Shown: in pieces, positions 19,538-30,589 of the stretch
Layout of the letters: every line of letters begins with the position of its first letter
Numbering within the stretch: the first letter of the stretch is position 1
Assembly: GCA_028711215.1 (NCBI GenBank)
Contig: JAQTSO010000005.1
Coordinates: 1 to 64,000, forward strand
Reading direction: 5' to 3'
From: Endomicrobiaceae bacterium
GTDB taxonomy: Bacteria; Elusimicrobiota; Endomicrobiia; Endomicrobiales; Endomicrobiaceae
Length of the DNA stretch: 64,000 nucleotides
Translations under genes and position numbers: made by a program
Notes under the pieces: model-generated
Seen by the model: the letters and a program-made list of their open reading frames with translations, nothing else
What the model was told of the DNA's origin: nothing
Databases searched by the model: none

Positions 19538-20788
19538 ATGGAAAAAGATACTGAACAAAAATGTTTGTTTTGCGGGAAACCAAAATCTAAAGGTAAAAGA
19601 TTTGTCGGTGGCGGCGGCACAATAATTTGTGCTGATTGTATAAAAAGTTCGAGTGAAATTTTAAACCGCTTGGAACAATCCGATCTTGTTGATTCTTTTA
19701 AAAAGGTCCCCAAACCTAAAGAAATTAAAAAGTCTTTGGATAATTATGTTATTGGCCAGGAACAAGCAAAAAAAATACTCTCTGTTGCCGTATATAATCA
19801 TTACAAAAGAATAGAAAATGCTTTATCAAATGATGATGTTGAATTGCAGAAATCAAATGTGTTATTAATAGGTCCTACCGGAACAGGAAAAACATTGCTT
19901 GCCCAGACGTTGGCAAAGATGCTTGATGTGCCGTTTGCCATTACTGATGCCACAACTTTAACTGAAGCTGGTTATGTAGGAGAAGATGTTGAGAATATAC
20001 TTTTAAGACTTTTACAAAATGCAAATTTTGATATAAAGAAAGCTCAGAGAGGTATAATTTATATAGATGAAATAGATAAGATTTCAAGAAAATCTGAAAC
20101 CCCCACAATAACAAGAGATGTTTCGGGTGAAGGAGTACAACAAGCTCTGTTAAAAATAATAGAAGGAACCATTGCAAATGTGCCTCCGCAGGGCGGAAGA
20201 AAGCATCCTCAGCAGGAATTTATACAAATAGATACTACAAACATATTGTTTATATGTGGAGGAGCTTTTGACGGTTTGGAAAAAATTATTGAAACGAGAA
20301 TGAATAAAAAAATTATTGGTTTTTTAAACAGTAAAGAAAATTTAAACAATGAAGAAAAATTAAAAAACAAAGACAGAGTATTTTCAAATGTTGAGACCCA
20401 GGATTTAATTAAATACGGTCTGATACCTGAATTAGTAGGAAGACTGCCGGTTATATCAACGTTGAATCACTTAACCGTTGAAGATTTTATTCATATTTTG
20501 ACAGAACCCAAAAATTCATTGGTAAAGCAATACACTAAAATTTTCAAACAAGAAGGTATTGAACTTGTTTTTGAAAAAGAAGCTTTAAATGAAATAGCAT
20601 CACTTGCAATAAAAAGAAAATCCGGTGCAAGAGGATTAAGGTCAATGATTGAGAATATTCTTATGGAAACAATGTTTGATAAATTTCAGGAAAACAATAT
20701 AACGAAATGTATTGTTGATATTGATTCTGTAAACGGAATAAAAGTGCCAAAATATGTTGATAGTGACAATGGTAATAAAACAGCATGA
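19538..20788 (+). CDS. clpX: ATP-dependent Clp protease ATPase subunit ClpX
   Basis: Zinc-binding N-term [46 protein letters not shown]. Confidence 0.98.
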   Translation: MEKDTEQKCLFCGKPKSKGKRFVGGGGTIICADCIKSSSEILNRLEQSDLVDSFKKVPKPKEIKKSLDNYVIGQEQAKKILSVAVYNHYKRIENALSNDDVELQKSNVLLIGPTGTGKTLLAQTLAKMLDVPFAITDATTLTEAGYVGEDVENILLRLLQNANFDIKKAQRGIIYIDEIDKISRKSETPTITRDVSGEGVQQALLKIIEGTIANVPPQGGRKHPQQEFIQIDTTNILFICGGAFDGLEKIIETRMNKKIIGFLNSKENLNNEEKLKNKDRVFSNVETQDLIKYGLIPELVGRLPVISTLNHLTVEDFIHILTEPKNSLVKQYTKIFKQEGIELVFEKEALNEIASLAIKRKSGARGLRSMIENILMETMFDKFQENNITKCIVDIDSVNGIKVPKYVDSDNGNKTA

Positions 20789-21891
20789 CGTTATTCTTTA
20801 AATTTATAGATTTTTTAAATGCATATCCTTATATATATATTTTTTTTGCATGTTTATTATCATGTTTGACAATATTTTTGACTGTAAAAATAAATATAGT
20901 AAGAAAATTATTTTTAAGTTTTTCAATGTTCTTTTTTATGCTGTTTTTTATAGAATTAATATTGTCTTTGTACTTGCTGCCTATCGCCACAAAGCCAATA
21001 GAATTATATAATAAACCAAACAATTATTTTCCCGATAGTGGCACAAGATATCAAGTATCTGAAATTTTGCTTAATAACGGGCATAGAAAATGGTTTTTAG
21101 TGGACAAAAATTATCCTGAGTTTAAAAATAATTTTGCAAACAAAAAAAATATTGTCTTAGAAGCAATATACACTATTGATGAAAACGGATTGCGTTACAC
21201 GAAATCAAATATTAATTCTGAAGAAACTTATTTGTTTATGGGTTGCTCGTTTGTTTTTGGTGCATGCGTAAATGATGAACAAACGCTTCCTTATTATTTT
21301 TCTCAAGCTCTTGATTTTAACAAAAAGATTATTAATGCCGGGCAGGATTCAAAAGGCATAAACAGAGCTCTTTCTTTTTTAAAAAGTAATTTTTTTGATG
21401 ATATATTTGAAAAATCTAAAATAAAAAATATAATATATCTATACATGGATGATCATATATCAAGAGCTTTCAGATATAATATACCATCTGATAATATGAT
21501 TTATGAAAATGGTGAAGTTTCAGAAATTCAACAGCCTTTTAAATTGATCAAAAAAGTATTTATAAAAAGTTTGATATATAATAGATTTTTTTATAATTTT
21601 ATTGAAAATAATTCACGGAAATTTTATTTGAATAAAATAAAACAACAATTTTTGAACATGAATGAAGTCGTTCAAAAAAAGTATAAAAGCAATCTCATTG
21701 TTCTTATGTGGAGTTCTCAAAAAGAATTGGAAGACTTGTTTATAAAAAACAACATAGATTTTATAGAAATTTATAAATATTTGGATTTAAAAACAGACAT
21801 TGTGAAAGGAGATGGGCATCCAAATCCTTCATGTAATAAAAAAATGTCGGATATATTATTAACATATCTGAAAAACAGAGGAGATTTATGA
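20785..21891 (+). CDS. SGNH hydrolase-like protein with N-terminal TM helices
   Basis: [27 protein letters not shown]...[31 protein letters not shown]; 4-nt overlaps with clpX and lon. Confidence 0.55.
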   Translation: MTLFFKFIDFLNAYPYIYIFFACLLSCLTIFLTVKINIVRKLFLSFSMFFFMLFFIELILSLYLLPIATKPIELYNKPNNYFPDSGTRYQVSEILLNNGHRKWFLVDKNYPEFKNNFANKKNIVLEAIYTIDENGLRYTKSNINSEETYLFMGCSFVFGACVNDEQTLPYYFSQALDFNKKIINAGQDSKGINRALSFLKSNFFDDIFEKSKIKNIIYLYMDDHISRAFRYNIPSDNMIYENGEVSEIQQPFKLIKKVFIKSLIYNRFFYNFIENNSRKFYLNKIKQQFLNMNEVVQKKYKSNLIVLMWSSQKELEDLFIKNNIDFIEIYKYLDLKTDIVKGDGHPNPSCNKKMSDILLTYLKNRGDL

Positions 21892-24263
21892 GCGAATTAG
21901 ACAAAGTATCCAGTGAAAGTAATTTGCAAAATATTCCCAAAATGTTGCCGATGCTTCCTGTTAGAGATGTTGTTGTATTTCCTGCAATGGTACTGCCTTT
22001 GGCTGTCGGCAGAGAAAAATCTATCAGAGCTTTGGAAGAAACAATGACAAGCAACAGATTAATATTTGTAATTACACAGAAAAATTTACAAATAGAGGAT
22101 CCTACTCCCGATGATATATACAAAATAGGTACCGTATGTGAAATTTTGCAAATGTTAAAAATGCCTGACGGCACATTGAAGATTTTGATTGAATGTGTTG
22201 CCAGGGCAGAATGGACGGAATTCAAATTAAACGACAAAGGCTATGTCGAAGTTGGCATAAGTGTTTTTGACGACGATATTGAAAAAACTCCAGAAATAGA
22301 AGCCATAATGCGCAGAACTATTTCATTATTTGAACAATATGTTAAATTAAATCCAAGAATGCCTATGGAAATTTCAATATCTGTTTCAAATATTCAGGAA
22401 CCATCCAAATTAGCAGATACTATTGCTTCTCATATATCAATAAAAAATAATGAAAAACAGGCCATATTAGAAGCCACAAATCCTGAGAAAAGACTTAATA
22501 AAATCACGCAAATATTGAATGCAGAAATAGAAATTTTAAATATTGAACGTAGAATCCAAAACAGAGTAAGAAACCAAATAGAAAAAAATCAAAAAGAATA
22601 TTATCTTAACGAACAAATGAAAGCCATACAAAAAGAACTTAAACAAAAAGATGATAATTCGAAAGAAATAGATGAGCTTAGAGCAAAAATAAAAGCAAGT
22701 TCTATGTCTAAACAAGCAGGAGAAATTGCAGAAAAAGAGCTCAGCAGAATGGAAAAGATGATGCCAATGTCTCCGGAGGCAAGTGTTATCAGAACGTACG
22801 TTGAATGGCTGCTGGACATCCCTTGGCAAAAATTAACCGAAGATAATTTAGATTTGGTAAGAGCAAAAGCAATATTAGATGATGACCACTATGGGCTTGA
22901 AAAAGTAAAAGAAAGAGTCGTTGAATATTTGGCTGTATTATCCAGAGTAAAAAAGATAAAAGGACCAATTTTATGCTTTATCGGCCCACCGGGAGTAGGT
23001 AAAACTTCAATAGCAAAATCCGTTGCAAGAAGCCTTGGCAGAAATTTGGTTAGGATTTCTATGGGCGGGGTAAAAGACGAGGCAGAAATAAGAGGTCACA
23101 GAAGAACATATATCGGTTCCATGCCGGGAAAAATAATACAGTCTATGAAAAAAGCCGGTTCCAGCAATCCGGTTTTTATTTTAGATGAAATAGATAAGAT
23201 GGGTAGTGACTGGAGAGGTGATCCTTCATCAGCGTTGCTTGAAGTTTTGGATCCGGAACAGAACTATTCGTTTAATGATCATTATTTGGATATTGATTAT
23301 GATTTATCTGATGTTATGTTTATAACAACAGCAAATACATTAAACAATATTCCGACTACGTTGTTGGACAGACTTGAAGTAATCAGATTTTCAGGTTATA
23401 CGGATGAAGAAAAACTTTCAATTGCAATAAAATATTTAATTCCAAAACAGATAAAAGATCACGGATTAAAAGAAACTGAGTTAACTATAAATGATGATGC
23501 CATAAAAATTATCATATCAAATTATACACATGAAGCCGGAGTTAGAAATTTAAACAGAGAAATTGCAAATTTATGCAGAAAAATTACAAAACAACTATCA
23601 TTAGAAAAAGATAAACAAGCTATTGCCGTAACATCGGCAAATATTGAAGATTATTTAGGTATTCCTCATTATGAAAGAGACCGAATAGCCGACAATGATA
23701 TAGGCGTAGTAACAGGACTTGCCTGGACCGAAGTCGGCGGGGAAACATTAACAATAGAAGTTAACATGATGAAGGGCAAAGGTATACTGAGTCTTACAGG
23801 TAAGCTCGGAGATGTAATGAAAGAATCCGTACAGGCAGCTCTTACATACGTAAAATCTTCGGCTAAAAAACTCGGTATTAAGGATGATGTTTTTAAAGAC
23901 ACAGATTTTCATGTCCATGTTCCGGAAGGAGCAGTGCCTAAAGACGGACCAAGTGCCGGACTTGCAATGGCAACTGCCCTTGCTTCCGTATGTATGAATA
24001 TTCCCGTTAAGAAAAAAATTGCAATGACAGGTGAAATAACTTTAAGGGGTCGTGCTCTTGCAATCGGCGGTTTAAAAGAAAAAGTTCTGGCAGCTTACAG
24101 AGAGGGGATAACAACAGTTTTATTTCCTATAGGAAACAAAAAAGATTTAGCTGATATACCGGAAAATGTTAAGAAAAAAATCAAGATGATACCGGTTAAA
24201 CATATGGATGAAGTTATTAATATCGTTTTTGAAAAAACAACAAATAAAAAGAAAACAAAATGA
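21888..24263 (+). CDS. lon: Lon ATP-dependent protease
   Basis: MLPVRDVVVFPAMVLPL, GPPGVGKTSIAKSVA, catalytic PKDGPSAGLAMATALAS. Confidence 0.98.
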   Translation: MSELDKVSSESNLQNIPKMLPMLPVRDVVVFPAMVLPLAVGREKSIRALEETMTSNRLIFVITQKNLQIEDPTPDDIYKIGTVCEILQMLKMPDGTLKILIECVARAEWTEFKLNDKGYVEVGISVFDDDIEKTPEIEAIMRRTISLFEQYVKLNPRMPMEISISVSNIQEPSKLADTIASHISIKNNEKQAILEATNPEKRLNKITQILNAEIEILNIERRIQNRVRNQIEKNQKEYYLNEQMKAIQKELKQKDDNSKEIDELRAKIKASSMSKQAGEIAEKELSRMEKMMPMSPEASVIRTYVEWLLDIPWQKLTEDNLDLVRAKAILDDDHYGLEKVKERVVEYLAVLSRVKKIKGPILCFIGPPGVGKTSIAKSVARSLGRNLVRISMGGVKDEAEIRGHRRTYIGSMPGKIIQSMKKAGSSNPVFILDEIDKMGSDWRGDPSSALLEVLDPEQNYSFNDHYLDIDYDLSDVMFITTANTLNNIPTTLLDRLEVIRFSGYTDEEKLSIAIKYLIPKQIKDHGLKETELTINDDAIKIIISNYTHEAGVRNLNREIANLCRKITKQLSLEKDKQAIAVTSANIEDYLGIPHYERDRIADNDIGVVTGLAWTEVGGETLTIEVNMMKGKGILSLTGKLGDVMKESVQAALTYVKSSAKKLGIKDDVFKDTDFHVHVPEGAVPKDGPSAGLAMATALASVCMNIPVKKKIAMTGEITLRGRALAIGGLKEKVLAAYREGITTVLFPIGNKKDLADIPENVKKKIKMIPVKHMDEVINIVFEKTTNKKKTK

Positions 24264-25672
24264 TAAAAGTTTTTGGCTTATTTGAAAAATATCTATTGGA
24301 AAAACTACCGCAAATTACATTTGTATCTTTGACGGTAGTTTTTTTTATTAATGCTTTTTACAACATAGCTTTACTTACCGATGGAACATTTAATTTTGCA
24401 AACATTCTAATTGATCTTTTTTGGGATGAGAATAGATTTTTCGCAACTTTCATAGTAAATCTTCCTATGATTCTGGCAATAAAATTAGGCTGTACTGATT
24501 TTAATTTGTTTATTATTATGCAGGGATTTTGGTTCTTTTTTGTAACATTAATATGTTTATTTATTACATATATCAATATTCCAAAAAAACATAGAAATAT
24601 GTTTCAATTCGTTCTTTTATCTTATTTAATTTCAATGAATTTTGTCGGCACATTTTTTTCAAGTAAAAGTTTCTTGTGTGCAGGTTTATACTGGATTATT
24701 GCAGTAGTGCTCATTTTTGAAAACTTCAATACAATTTCATATAAAAAATTGTTTTTACTTTTAATTTGTTCAATTTTCATGATAAAAAATTATGAATGGA
24801 GTGCTGTTTTTGCATTATTGTTTATTATTTATTATATATTCAAAATAAAAAACATCAATACTTACATTAGTTTATATAAAAAAACACTGATATATATAAT
24901 ATTTTTTATCTTTTTTCTTCCGATATTATCTTTTATCTTCACTTGGGTTACTGAAACGGAATTTTTAATTTATATATCTAAAAATCCAATTCAAGAAATG
25001 CTTGTTGATTCTCAATTACCACAAGCATTAATTGTTATTGTTTTTATAATTATGATTTTATTTTTGTCATTAAAAAAAAATAAAAGTAAAATTACAGATT
25101 CCGTTTTATTTTTATGTTTTTGCTGTTTATTGTTTATATTTATTAATTATAATTTCTTATATTCAATTTCGAGTTACAGATTATTTAATTTTTTTCTGCC
25201 TTTAACTTTCTCATTGCTTATATTTTTGATTTATAATAAAAAAATATTTGTTAAATTTAAAATCATAAAATTGTTAAATTTTATATTGCTGGGACTTTTT
25301 ATATTTAACATATCTGTGATTGCACAAAAATGGAATAAAAGCCTTAATAACATATATTATGTCTTAACTACAAACAAAGGCATATTAAAAGCCGAAGATT
25401 ATCCGTTATCTTTACAGGAAGGATTTCAACTCCATATGTGGCTTTCTATTATTCTTCAAAAAGAAAGAGGGGTTTCAAATATTGATTCTATATTTATCTC
25501 ATTTAGTACCCTAAAGCCCTCAAGTAATTCGGTATTAAAAACAATAAATAATTTTTTATCTTTTCCTAATTTAAAAAAATATGGGATAACATACAGTGAT
25601 GAATTGTTGAAAAAAATAGAAGAAAATAGTAAACTGGTTTCTAAAATTAACAAAAAAGAATTAATAATATAA
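24260..25672 (+). CDS. Polytopic membrane protein, putative GT-C-like/unknown; resembles 59079-60449
   Basis: About 10+ hydrophobic segments; shares YINIPKK...FVLLSYL with YINIPKD...IILLSFL of the 59-60 kb gene; 4-nt overlap with lon. Confidence 0.5.
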   Translation: MIKVFGLFEKYLLEKLPQITFVSLTVVFFINAFYNIALLTDGTFNFANILIDLFWDENRFFATFIVNLPMILAIKLGCTDFNLFIIMQGFWFFFVTLICLFITYINIPKKHRNMFQFVLLSYLISMNFVGTFFSSKSFLCAGLYWIIAVVLIFENFNTISYKKLFLLLICSIFMIKNYEWSAVFALLFIIYYIFKIKNINTYISLYKKTLIYIIFFIFFLPILSFIFTWVTETEFLIYISKNPIQEMLVDSQLPQALIVIVFIIMILFLSLKKNKSKITDSVLFLCFCCLLFIFINYNFLYSISSYRLFNFFLPLTFSLLIFLIYNKKIFVKFKIIKLLNFILLGLFIFNISVIAQKWNKSLNNIYYVLTTNKGILKAEDYPLSLQEGFQLHMWLSIILQKERGVSNIDSIFISFSTLKPSSNSVLKTINNFLSFPNLKKYGITYSDELLKKIEENSKLVSKINKKELII

Positions 25673-25688
25673 ATACAGGAGAACAAAA

Positions 25689-26822
25689 ATGAAAAAACAT
25701 TATTTGCTCACACCAGGACCTACCCCAATTCCACCGGAAGTTGCATTGAAAGAAGCTTTGCCTATTATTCATCACAGAACAAATGAATTTGCAGTTATTT
25801 TTAAAGATGTTGCAGAAGGACTAAAGTATTTGTTCCAGACAAAAAATGATGTGTTTATGACATCTTCTTCCGGAACAGGGACAATGGAAAGTGCCGTTGT
25901 AAATTTATTATCTGCAGGAGATGAAGTAATAGTTGCAAGTTCAGGTAATTTTGGTGACAGATGGGCAAAGATTTGCCAAGTTTACGGAGTTACTGTACAT
26001 AATGCAAACGCACCTTGGGGCAAGCCTGTTTCTGCAAGTGAAATTGAAAAAATTTTAAAAACAAATCCAAAAGTGAAAGCTGTTTATACAACATTTACGG
26101 AAACTTCAACCGGTGTTGTTAATGACATAAAAGCAATCGGAGAAATCGTTTCAAAAACTGATGCCATTATGGTTGTTGATGCAATTTCCGGTCTTGTCGG
26201 ACAGGAATTTCACATGGATGATTGGAAAGTTGATGTTACTGTGAGTGGTTCTCAAAAAGGTTTTATGTTGGCACCCGGGTTAGCATTTGTTGCTTTAAGT
26301 GACAAAGCATGGAAAGTTACAGAAACTTCAAAACTTCCAAAATTTTATTTTGATTATAAAAAATATAAGAAATCACTGCTAACCAGTGAAACTCCTTTTA
26401 CTCCGCCTGTAACGTTGATAGTTGCACTTCAGGAAGCAATTAGAATGCTGAAGGAAAAAGGAATTGAGAATGTTTGGGCAGACTGCAGATTGCTTGCAAA
26501 AGCTTCGAGAGAAGGAATGAAAGCTATAGGTCTTGAAATATTTGCCGAAAGTCCTTGTGATGTTGTTACAAGTGCAAAAGTACCTGAAGAAATCGGCGGA
26601 AAAATCGTAAAAATATTAAGAGAAAAATATGGAGTCTCAATAGCTGGCGGACAAGGAGATCTTAAAGGAAAAATAATTAGATTTGCACACATGGGTTATA
26701 TTGGGAAAGCCGATATATTAGTAGGTTTTGCTTGTTTAGAAATGGTACTATGTGAACTTGGTTATAAATTAGAAAAAGGTAAATCTGTAGCTGCTGTTCA
26801 AGAGGTTTTATTAAACAATTAA
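25689..26822 (+). CDS. Class V aminotransferase (serine/alanine-glyoxylate or phosphoserine type)
   Basis: LTPGPTPIPPEVALKEALPIIHHRTNEF, SGSQKGFMLAPGLAFVALS; adjacent to serA. Confidence 0.9.
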   Translation: MKKHYLLTPGPTPIPPEVALKEALPIIHHRTNEFAVIFKDVAEGLKYLFQTKNDVFMTSSSGTGTMESAVVNLLSAGDEVIVASSGNFGDRWAKICQVYGVTVHNANAPWGKPVSASEIEKILKTNPKVKAVYTTFTETSTGVVNDIKAIGEIVSKTDAIMVVDAISGLVGQEFHMDDWKVDVTVSGSQKGFMLAPGLAFVALSDKAWKVTETSKLPKFYFDYKKYKKSLLTSETPFTPPVTLIVALQEAIRMLKEKGIENVWADCRLLAKASREGMKAIGLEIFAESPCDVVTSAKVPEEIGGKIVKILREKYGVSIAGGQGDLKGKIIRFAHMGYIGKADILVGFACLEMVLCELGYKLEKGKSVAAVQEVLLNN

Positions 26823-26837
26823 ATTAAGAGGATTAAA

Positions 26838-28415
26838 ATGTATAAAATTTTGATGACTTATGACAGCCAAGAAGGGTTAGACAAATTATTAAAACATCCT
26901 GAGTTTAAAGTTGAAGTTTTCAATAAACCGACTCCTGAAAAATTCAAAGAACTTATAAAAAATTATGACGGTCTTTTGATTCGTTCGGAAGTTAAAGTTA
27001 CTCCTGATATTATTGAAGCAGCTGATAAATTAAAATTTATAGGCAGAGCAGGAACCGGAGTGGACAACGTTGATAAAAATTCTGCAACGCAAAAAGGTAT
27101 TGTTGTTACAAATGTGCCCGGCGGGAATACAATTTCTGCTGCCGAACATGCAATAGGGCTTATGCTTTCTCTTGCAAGAAATATTCCTGAAGCCCACAAA
27201 TCCCTTAAAGCAAAAAAATGGGACAGAAAGAATTTTATGGGAAGTGAAATGCAGGGAAAGACTTTAGGTCTTATCGGTCTTGGAAGAATAGGAACGGAAG
27301 TTGCAAAAAGGATGATAGCTTTCGGAATGAATGTCATTGCTTATGATCCTTTTGCCAACGTTGAAATTGCGTCAAGTTACGGTATAGAAATAAAAACATT
27401 GGATGAAGTTTATTCCAACGCAGATTATATTTCTTTACATTCTCCTTTAAATGATTCTACAAAGGGCATGATCAATGCAGAGTCAATAAAAAAAATGAAA
27501 AAAGGTGTTTGTATTGTTAATTGCGCAAGAGGCCCGATTATAAATGAAAAAGATTTATCGGATGCAATAAAGGCGGGTCACGTTAAAGGTGCAGCTCTCG
27601 ACGTATTTGCAAAAGAACCGCCTGAAGATTGGACTATTATTGAAACCGATAATGTTATAGTAACACCTCATTTAGCCGCTTCAACTGAAGAAGCCCAAAT
27701 TAAAATTGCCGAAGAAATGAGCGAAGTTATTATAGATTATTTCACAAAAGGATTAATAAGAAATGCAGTTAATGTTCCGACCGTGGATTGGGAAACTTAT
27801 AAAAAATTAGTCCCATATATAGATTTATCCGACAAAATAGGAGCTTTCCAGGGGCAAACAATTGACGGTGGAATATCCGAAATAGAAATTACTTATCAGG
27901 GCAATATTTCAACTTTAAATACAAGTTCTCTTACTGTTGCATATTTAAAAGGTATTTTAAGTCAGATACTTGATTTAAAAGTTAATTTTGTTAATGCAAC
28001 TTCAGTAGCAAAAGAAAGAGGCATTAAAATAAAAGAAGCTTTAATAAGAGACTGTTCCGAATATTCAGGTTTAATAGTTGCAAAGGTAAAGACCTCAAAG
28101 GGGGAATATTCAATATCAGGGACACTGTTTGATAAAAGCCAGAGAATAATTGAAATTAACGGACTTTCAGTTGATGTTATACCTTCAGGTAATAAAATAT
28201 TTATAACAAATACCGATAAACCCGGTGTAATAGGAAATTTAGGTACTGTCATCGGTACTGCTAATGTTAATATTGCCGGAATGACAGTAGGAAGAAAACA
28301 AATCGGCAAAGAAGCAATAACAATAGTTGAGGTAGACAGTTCCATATCCAACGATTTAATTGCTAAAATCTCAAAAATTGAAGGTGTAACAAAAGTAAAA
28401 AATGTTTCTCTTTAA
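26838..28415 (+). CDS. serA: D-3-phosphoglycerate dehydrogenase with C-terminal ACT domain
   Basis: GRAGTGVDNVDKNSATQKGIVVTNVPGGNTISAAEHAIGLML; C-terminal DKPGVIGNLGTVIGTANVNIAGM. Confidence 0.96.
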   Translation: MYKILMTYDSQEGLDKLLKHPEFKVEVFNKPTPEKFKELIKNYDGLLIRSEVKVTPDIIEAADKLKFIGRAGTGVDNVDKNSATQKGIVVTNVPGGNTISAAEHAIGLMLSLARNIPEAHKSLKAKKWDRKNFMGSEMQGKTLGLIGLGRIGTEVAKRMIAFGMNVIAYDPFANVEIASSYGIEIKTLDEVYSNADYISLHSPLNDSTKGMINAESIKKMKKGVCIVNCARGPIINEKDLSDAIKAGHVKGAALDVFAKEPPEDWTIIETDNVIVTPHLAASTEEAQIKIAEEMSEVIIDYFTKGLIRNAVNVPTVDWETYKKLVPYIDLSDKIGAFQGQTIDGGISEIEITYQGNISTLNTSSLTVAYLKGILSQILDLKVNFVNATSVAKERGIKIKEALIRDCSEYSGLIVAKVKTSKGEYSISGTLFDKSQRIIEINGLSVDVIPSGNKIFITNTDKPGVIGNLGTVIGTANVNIAGMTVGRKQIGKEAITIVEVDSSISNDLIAKISKIEGVTKVKNVSL

Positions 28416-28429
28416 ATTTTTATAATTTT

Positions 28430-28462
28430 AAAAAGTCGGTGAATATACTTCACCGGCTTTTT
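28430..28462 (+). terminator. serA intrinsic terminator
   Basis: AAAAAGTCGGTGAA-TATAC-TTCACCGGCTTTTT, 14-bp stem (one G-U), 5-nt loop, T-tract. Confidence 0.9.
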
Positions 28463-28481
28463 TTATGTATAATAATCTTGT

Positions 28482-30020
28482 ATGTTTAACAAATTATTTG
28501 AAAAAAATTTCAACACTAAAGTTTTTTTAGTATTGGCAATTGTTATTTTTGCATTATACGGTAAAAGTATTTTTTTTAATTTTGTTTACTTTGACGACGA
28601 TATTCTGATTTTAGAAAAGCAAAATTATTTAACGATATCCAACATAAAAAATATATTAACAGATCCTGTTTTTGCCAGAGAAAATGACAAATACTACAGA
28701 CCTGTATTAAATTTGTCTTTTTTATTAGATAAACTAATTTACAATATTAATCCTCATGGTTATCATTTTACAAATATTTTAATTCATCTGTTTGCCGTAT
28801 TTTCAATATTTATATTATTTTCTTATAAATATGATAAAAATATATCTATCTTATTTTCAATTATCTTTGCCGTACATCCGACCATTGTAAAAGCAGTAGC
28901 CTGGATACCGGGCAGAAATGACAGTTTACTGGCTTTATTTTGTGTTTTATCATTTTATTTCTTTGTTAAATACTGCGAAACGTATAAAAAATCAAATTTA
29001 ATTTTTCATATTTTATTTTTTACATTGTCTCTGTTTACAAAAGAAACGGCAACAATAAGTATTTTGATTTATGGATTATATATAATCATTAATAATTATC
29101 CGATTAAGCGTTATTTAAATATAATGGTAACCTGGATTGGCATACTAATCATTTTTTTTCTTATAAGATATTTTGTTTTCAGTTATCAAATTATAGATGC
29201 ATCAAATTCTATATTATTTAAAACAACATTAACAAACCTTCCGGTATTAATAAAATATATACAATTAGTCATTTTTCCAATAAACATATCAATTCTTGCT
29301 GCTAAAATTGACATAAACTATTTTACTTTTTTTTATACTATTGTTTTATTTTTTATGCTATTTTTCTTATCAAAAAATAAAATCAGCCTAAAGCTTATTG
29401 TTTTTTATATTATTTGGTTTCTGCTCTATATAATACCGTCATGTTTAGTGCCGAATAATAATTATGATGTGCACAGAATATATTTACCGATGGTCGGCAT
29501 CTTTTTATTATTATTGGAAACATTAAAAGAATTTTACGTAAAAAAATCAAAAATAGTAAATATTTTTTTGGTGATAGTCTCTTTAATGTTTTTTTTAATA
29601 TCTTTTAATCAAACATATAAATTCAAAGACAAAAAAATATTTTGGGTAAGTGCATTAGTTGATAATTCCGAGTCTGCAATCGCAAATGCAAATGTTGCCG
29701 GACTGTTGTCAGATGCACACAGATATGAAGATGCTGAAAAAAAATATTTAAAAGCTATTTTGCTAGAACCTTGGGAATCAAAACACTATGTAAATTTATC
29801 TGTTTTATATATTCATATGAACAATATTGAGAAATCTGAAAAATATTTATTAGACGCATTGAATTTAAATAAATATAATGAAATGATATATTATAATTTA
29901 GCACAAATATACAATTATCAGGGTAAAAAAGAACTTGCTCTGGAAATGAAGAATATATATTTAGAAGTTTTTAAAACACAAAACAGATATGATAAGCCTT
30001 TGGAGATTAAAATAAAATGA
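28482..30020 (+). CDS. GT39/TMTC-like multi-TM protein with C-terminal TPR repeats
   Basis: VYFDDDILI, YRPVLNLSFLLDKLIY, HPTIVKAVAWIPGRNDSLLALF; C-terminal TPR-like YEDAEKKYLKAILLEPWESKHYVNLSVLY. Confidence 0.75.
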   Translation: MFNKLFEKNFNTKVFLVLAIVIFALYGKSIFFNFVYFDDDILILEKQNYLTISNIKNILTDPVFARENDKYYRPVLNLSFLLDKLIYNINPHGYHFTNILIHLFAVFSIFILFSYKYDKNISILFSIIFAVHPTIVKAVAWIPGRNDSLLALFCVLSFYFFVKYCETYKKSNLIFHILFFTLSLFTKETATISILIYGLYIIINNYPIKRYLNIMVTWIGILIIFFLIRYFVFSYQIIDASNSILFKTTLTNLPVLIKYIQLVIFPINISILAAKIDINYFTFFYTIVLFFMLFFLSKNKISLKLIVFYIIWFLLYIIPSCLVPNNNYDVHRIYLPMVGIFLLLLETLKEFYVKKSKIVNIFLVIVSLMFFLISFNQTYKFKDKKIFWVSALVDNSESAIANANVAGLLSDAHRYEDAEKKYLKAILLEPWESKHYVNLSVLYIHMNNIEKSEKYLLDALNLNKYNEMIYYNLAQIYNYQGKKELALEMKNIYLEVFKTQNRYDKPLEIKIK

Positions 30021-30535
30021 AAAAACAATTATCTTTTGCCATTGCAACTCTTTTCGGAACAGGCTATTGTCCCGTTGCTCCCGGAACAGCAGGTTCTTTA
30101 GTAAGTTTGCCGATAATTTTTTTAACCTGTTATTATTTTGGTTTACCGGGTTTGTTTTCACTTATAATTTTTTCTTTCATTATGGGATTTGTATCAACAA
30201 GAGAAGTTTTAAAATATACAAAACATGACCCTTCTTTTATAGTTATAGATGAATTGATAGGACAATCCATAACTTTTATTTCTGTAGCAAATATATTGAA
30301 ACATGATTTGTCTATTTGGTGGGTTTATTTGGCAGCTTTTGTATTTTTCAGATTATTTGATGTTTGGAAACCTTTTCCTATAAGGCACATAGACAAAAAG
30401 GTTACAAATGCCTTTGGAGTAATACTGGATGATATAGTTGCCGGTTTATTTGCAACTTCTCTATTGCACATAATTGTATATATCTATGTGATTAGATTCA
30501 AAGAATTAAACGAACTGATGAAGTTGGGGCAATAG
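30017..30535 (+). CDS. pgpA: Phosphatidylglycerophosphatase A
   Basis: LFGTGYCPVAPGTAGSLVSLP, VIDELIGQ, DIVAGLFA. Confidence 0.92.
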   Translation: MKKQLSFAIATLFGTGYCPVAPGTAGSLVSLPIIFLTCYYFGLPGLFSLIIFSFIMGFVSTREVLKYTKHDPSFIVIDELIGQSITFISVANILKHDLSIWWVYLAAFVFFRLFDVWKPFPIRHIDKKVTNAFGVILDDIVAGLFATSLLHIIVYIYVIRFKELNELMKLGQ

Positions 30536-30589
30536 TTGATAATATGATATCAACCATATCCGCATTCTAACCATCTTTTTTACAGATAC

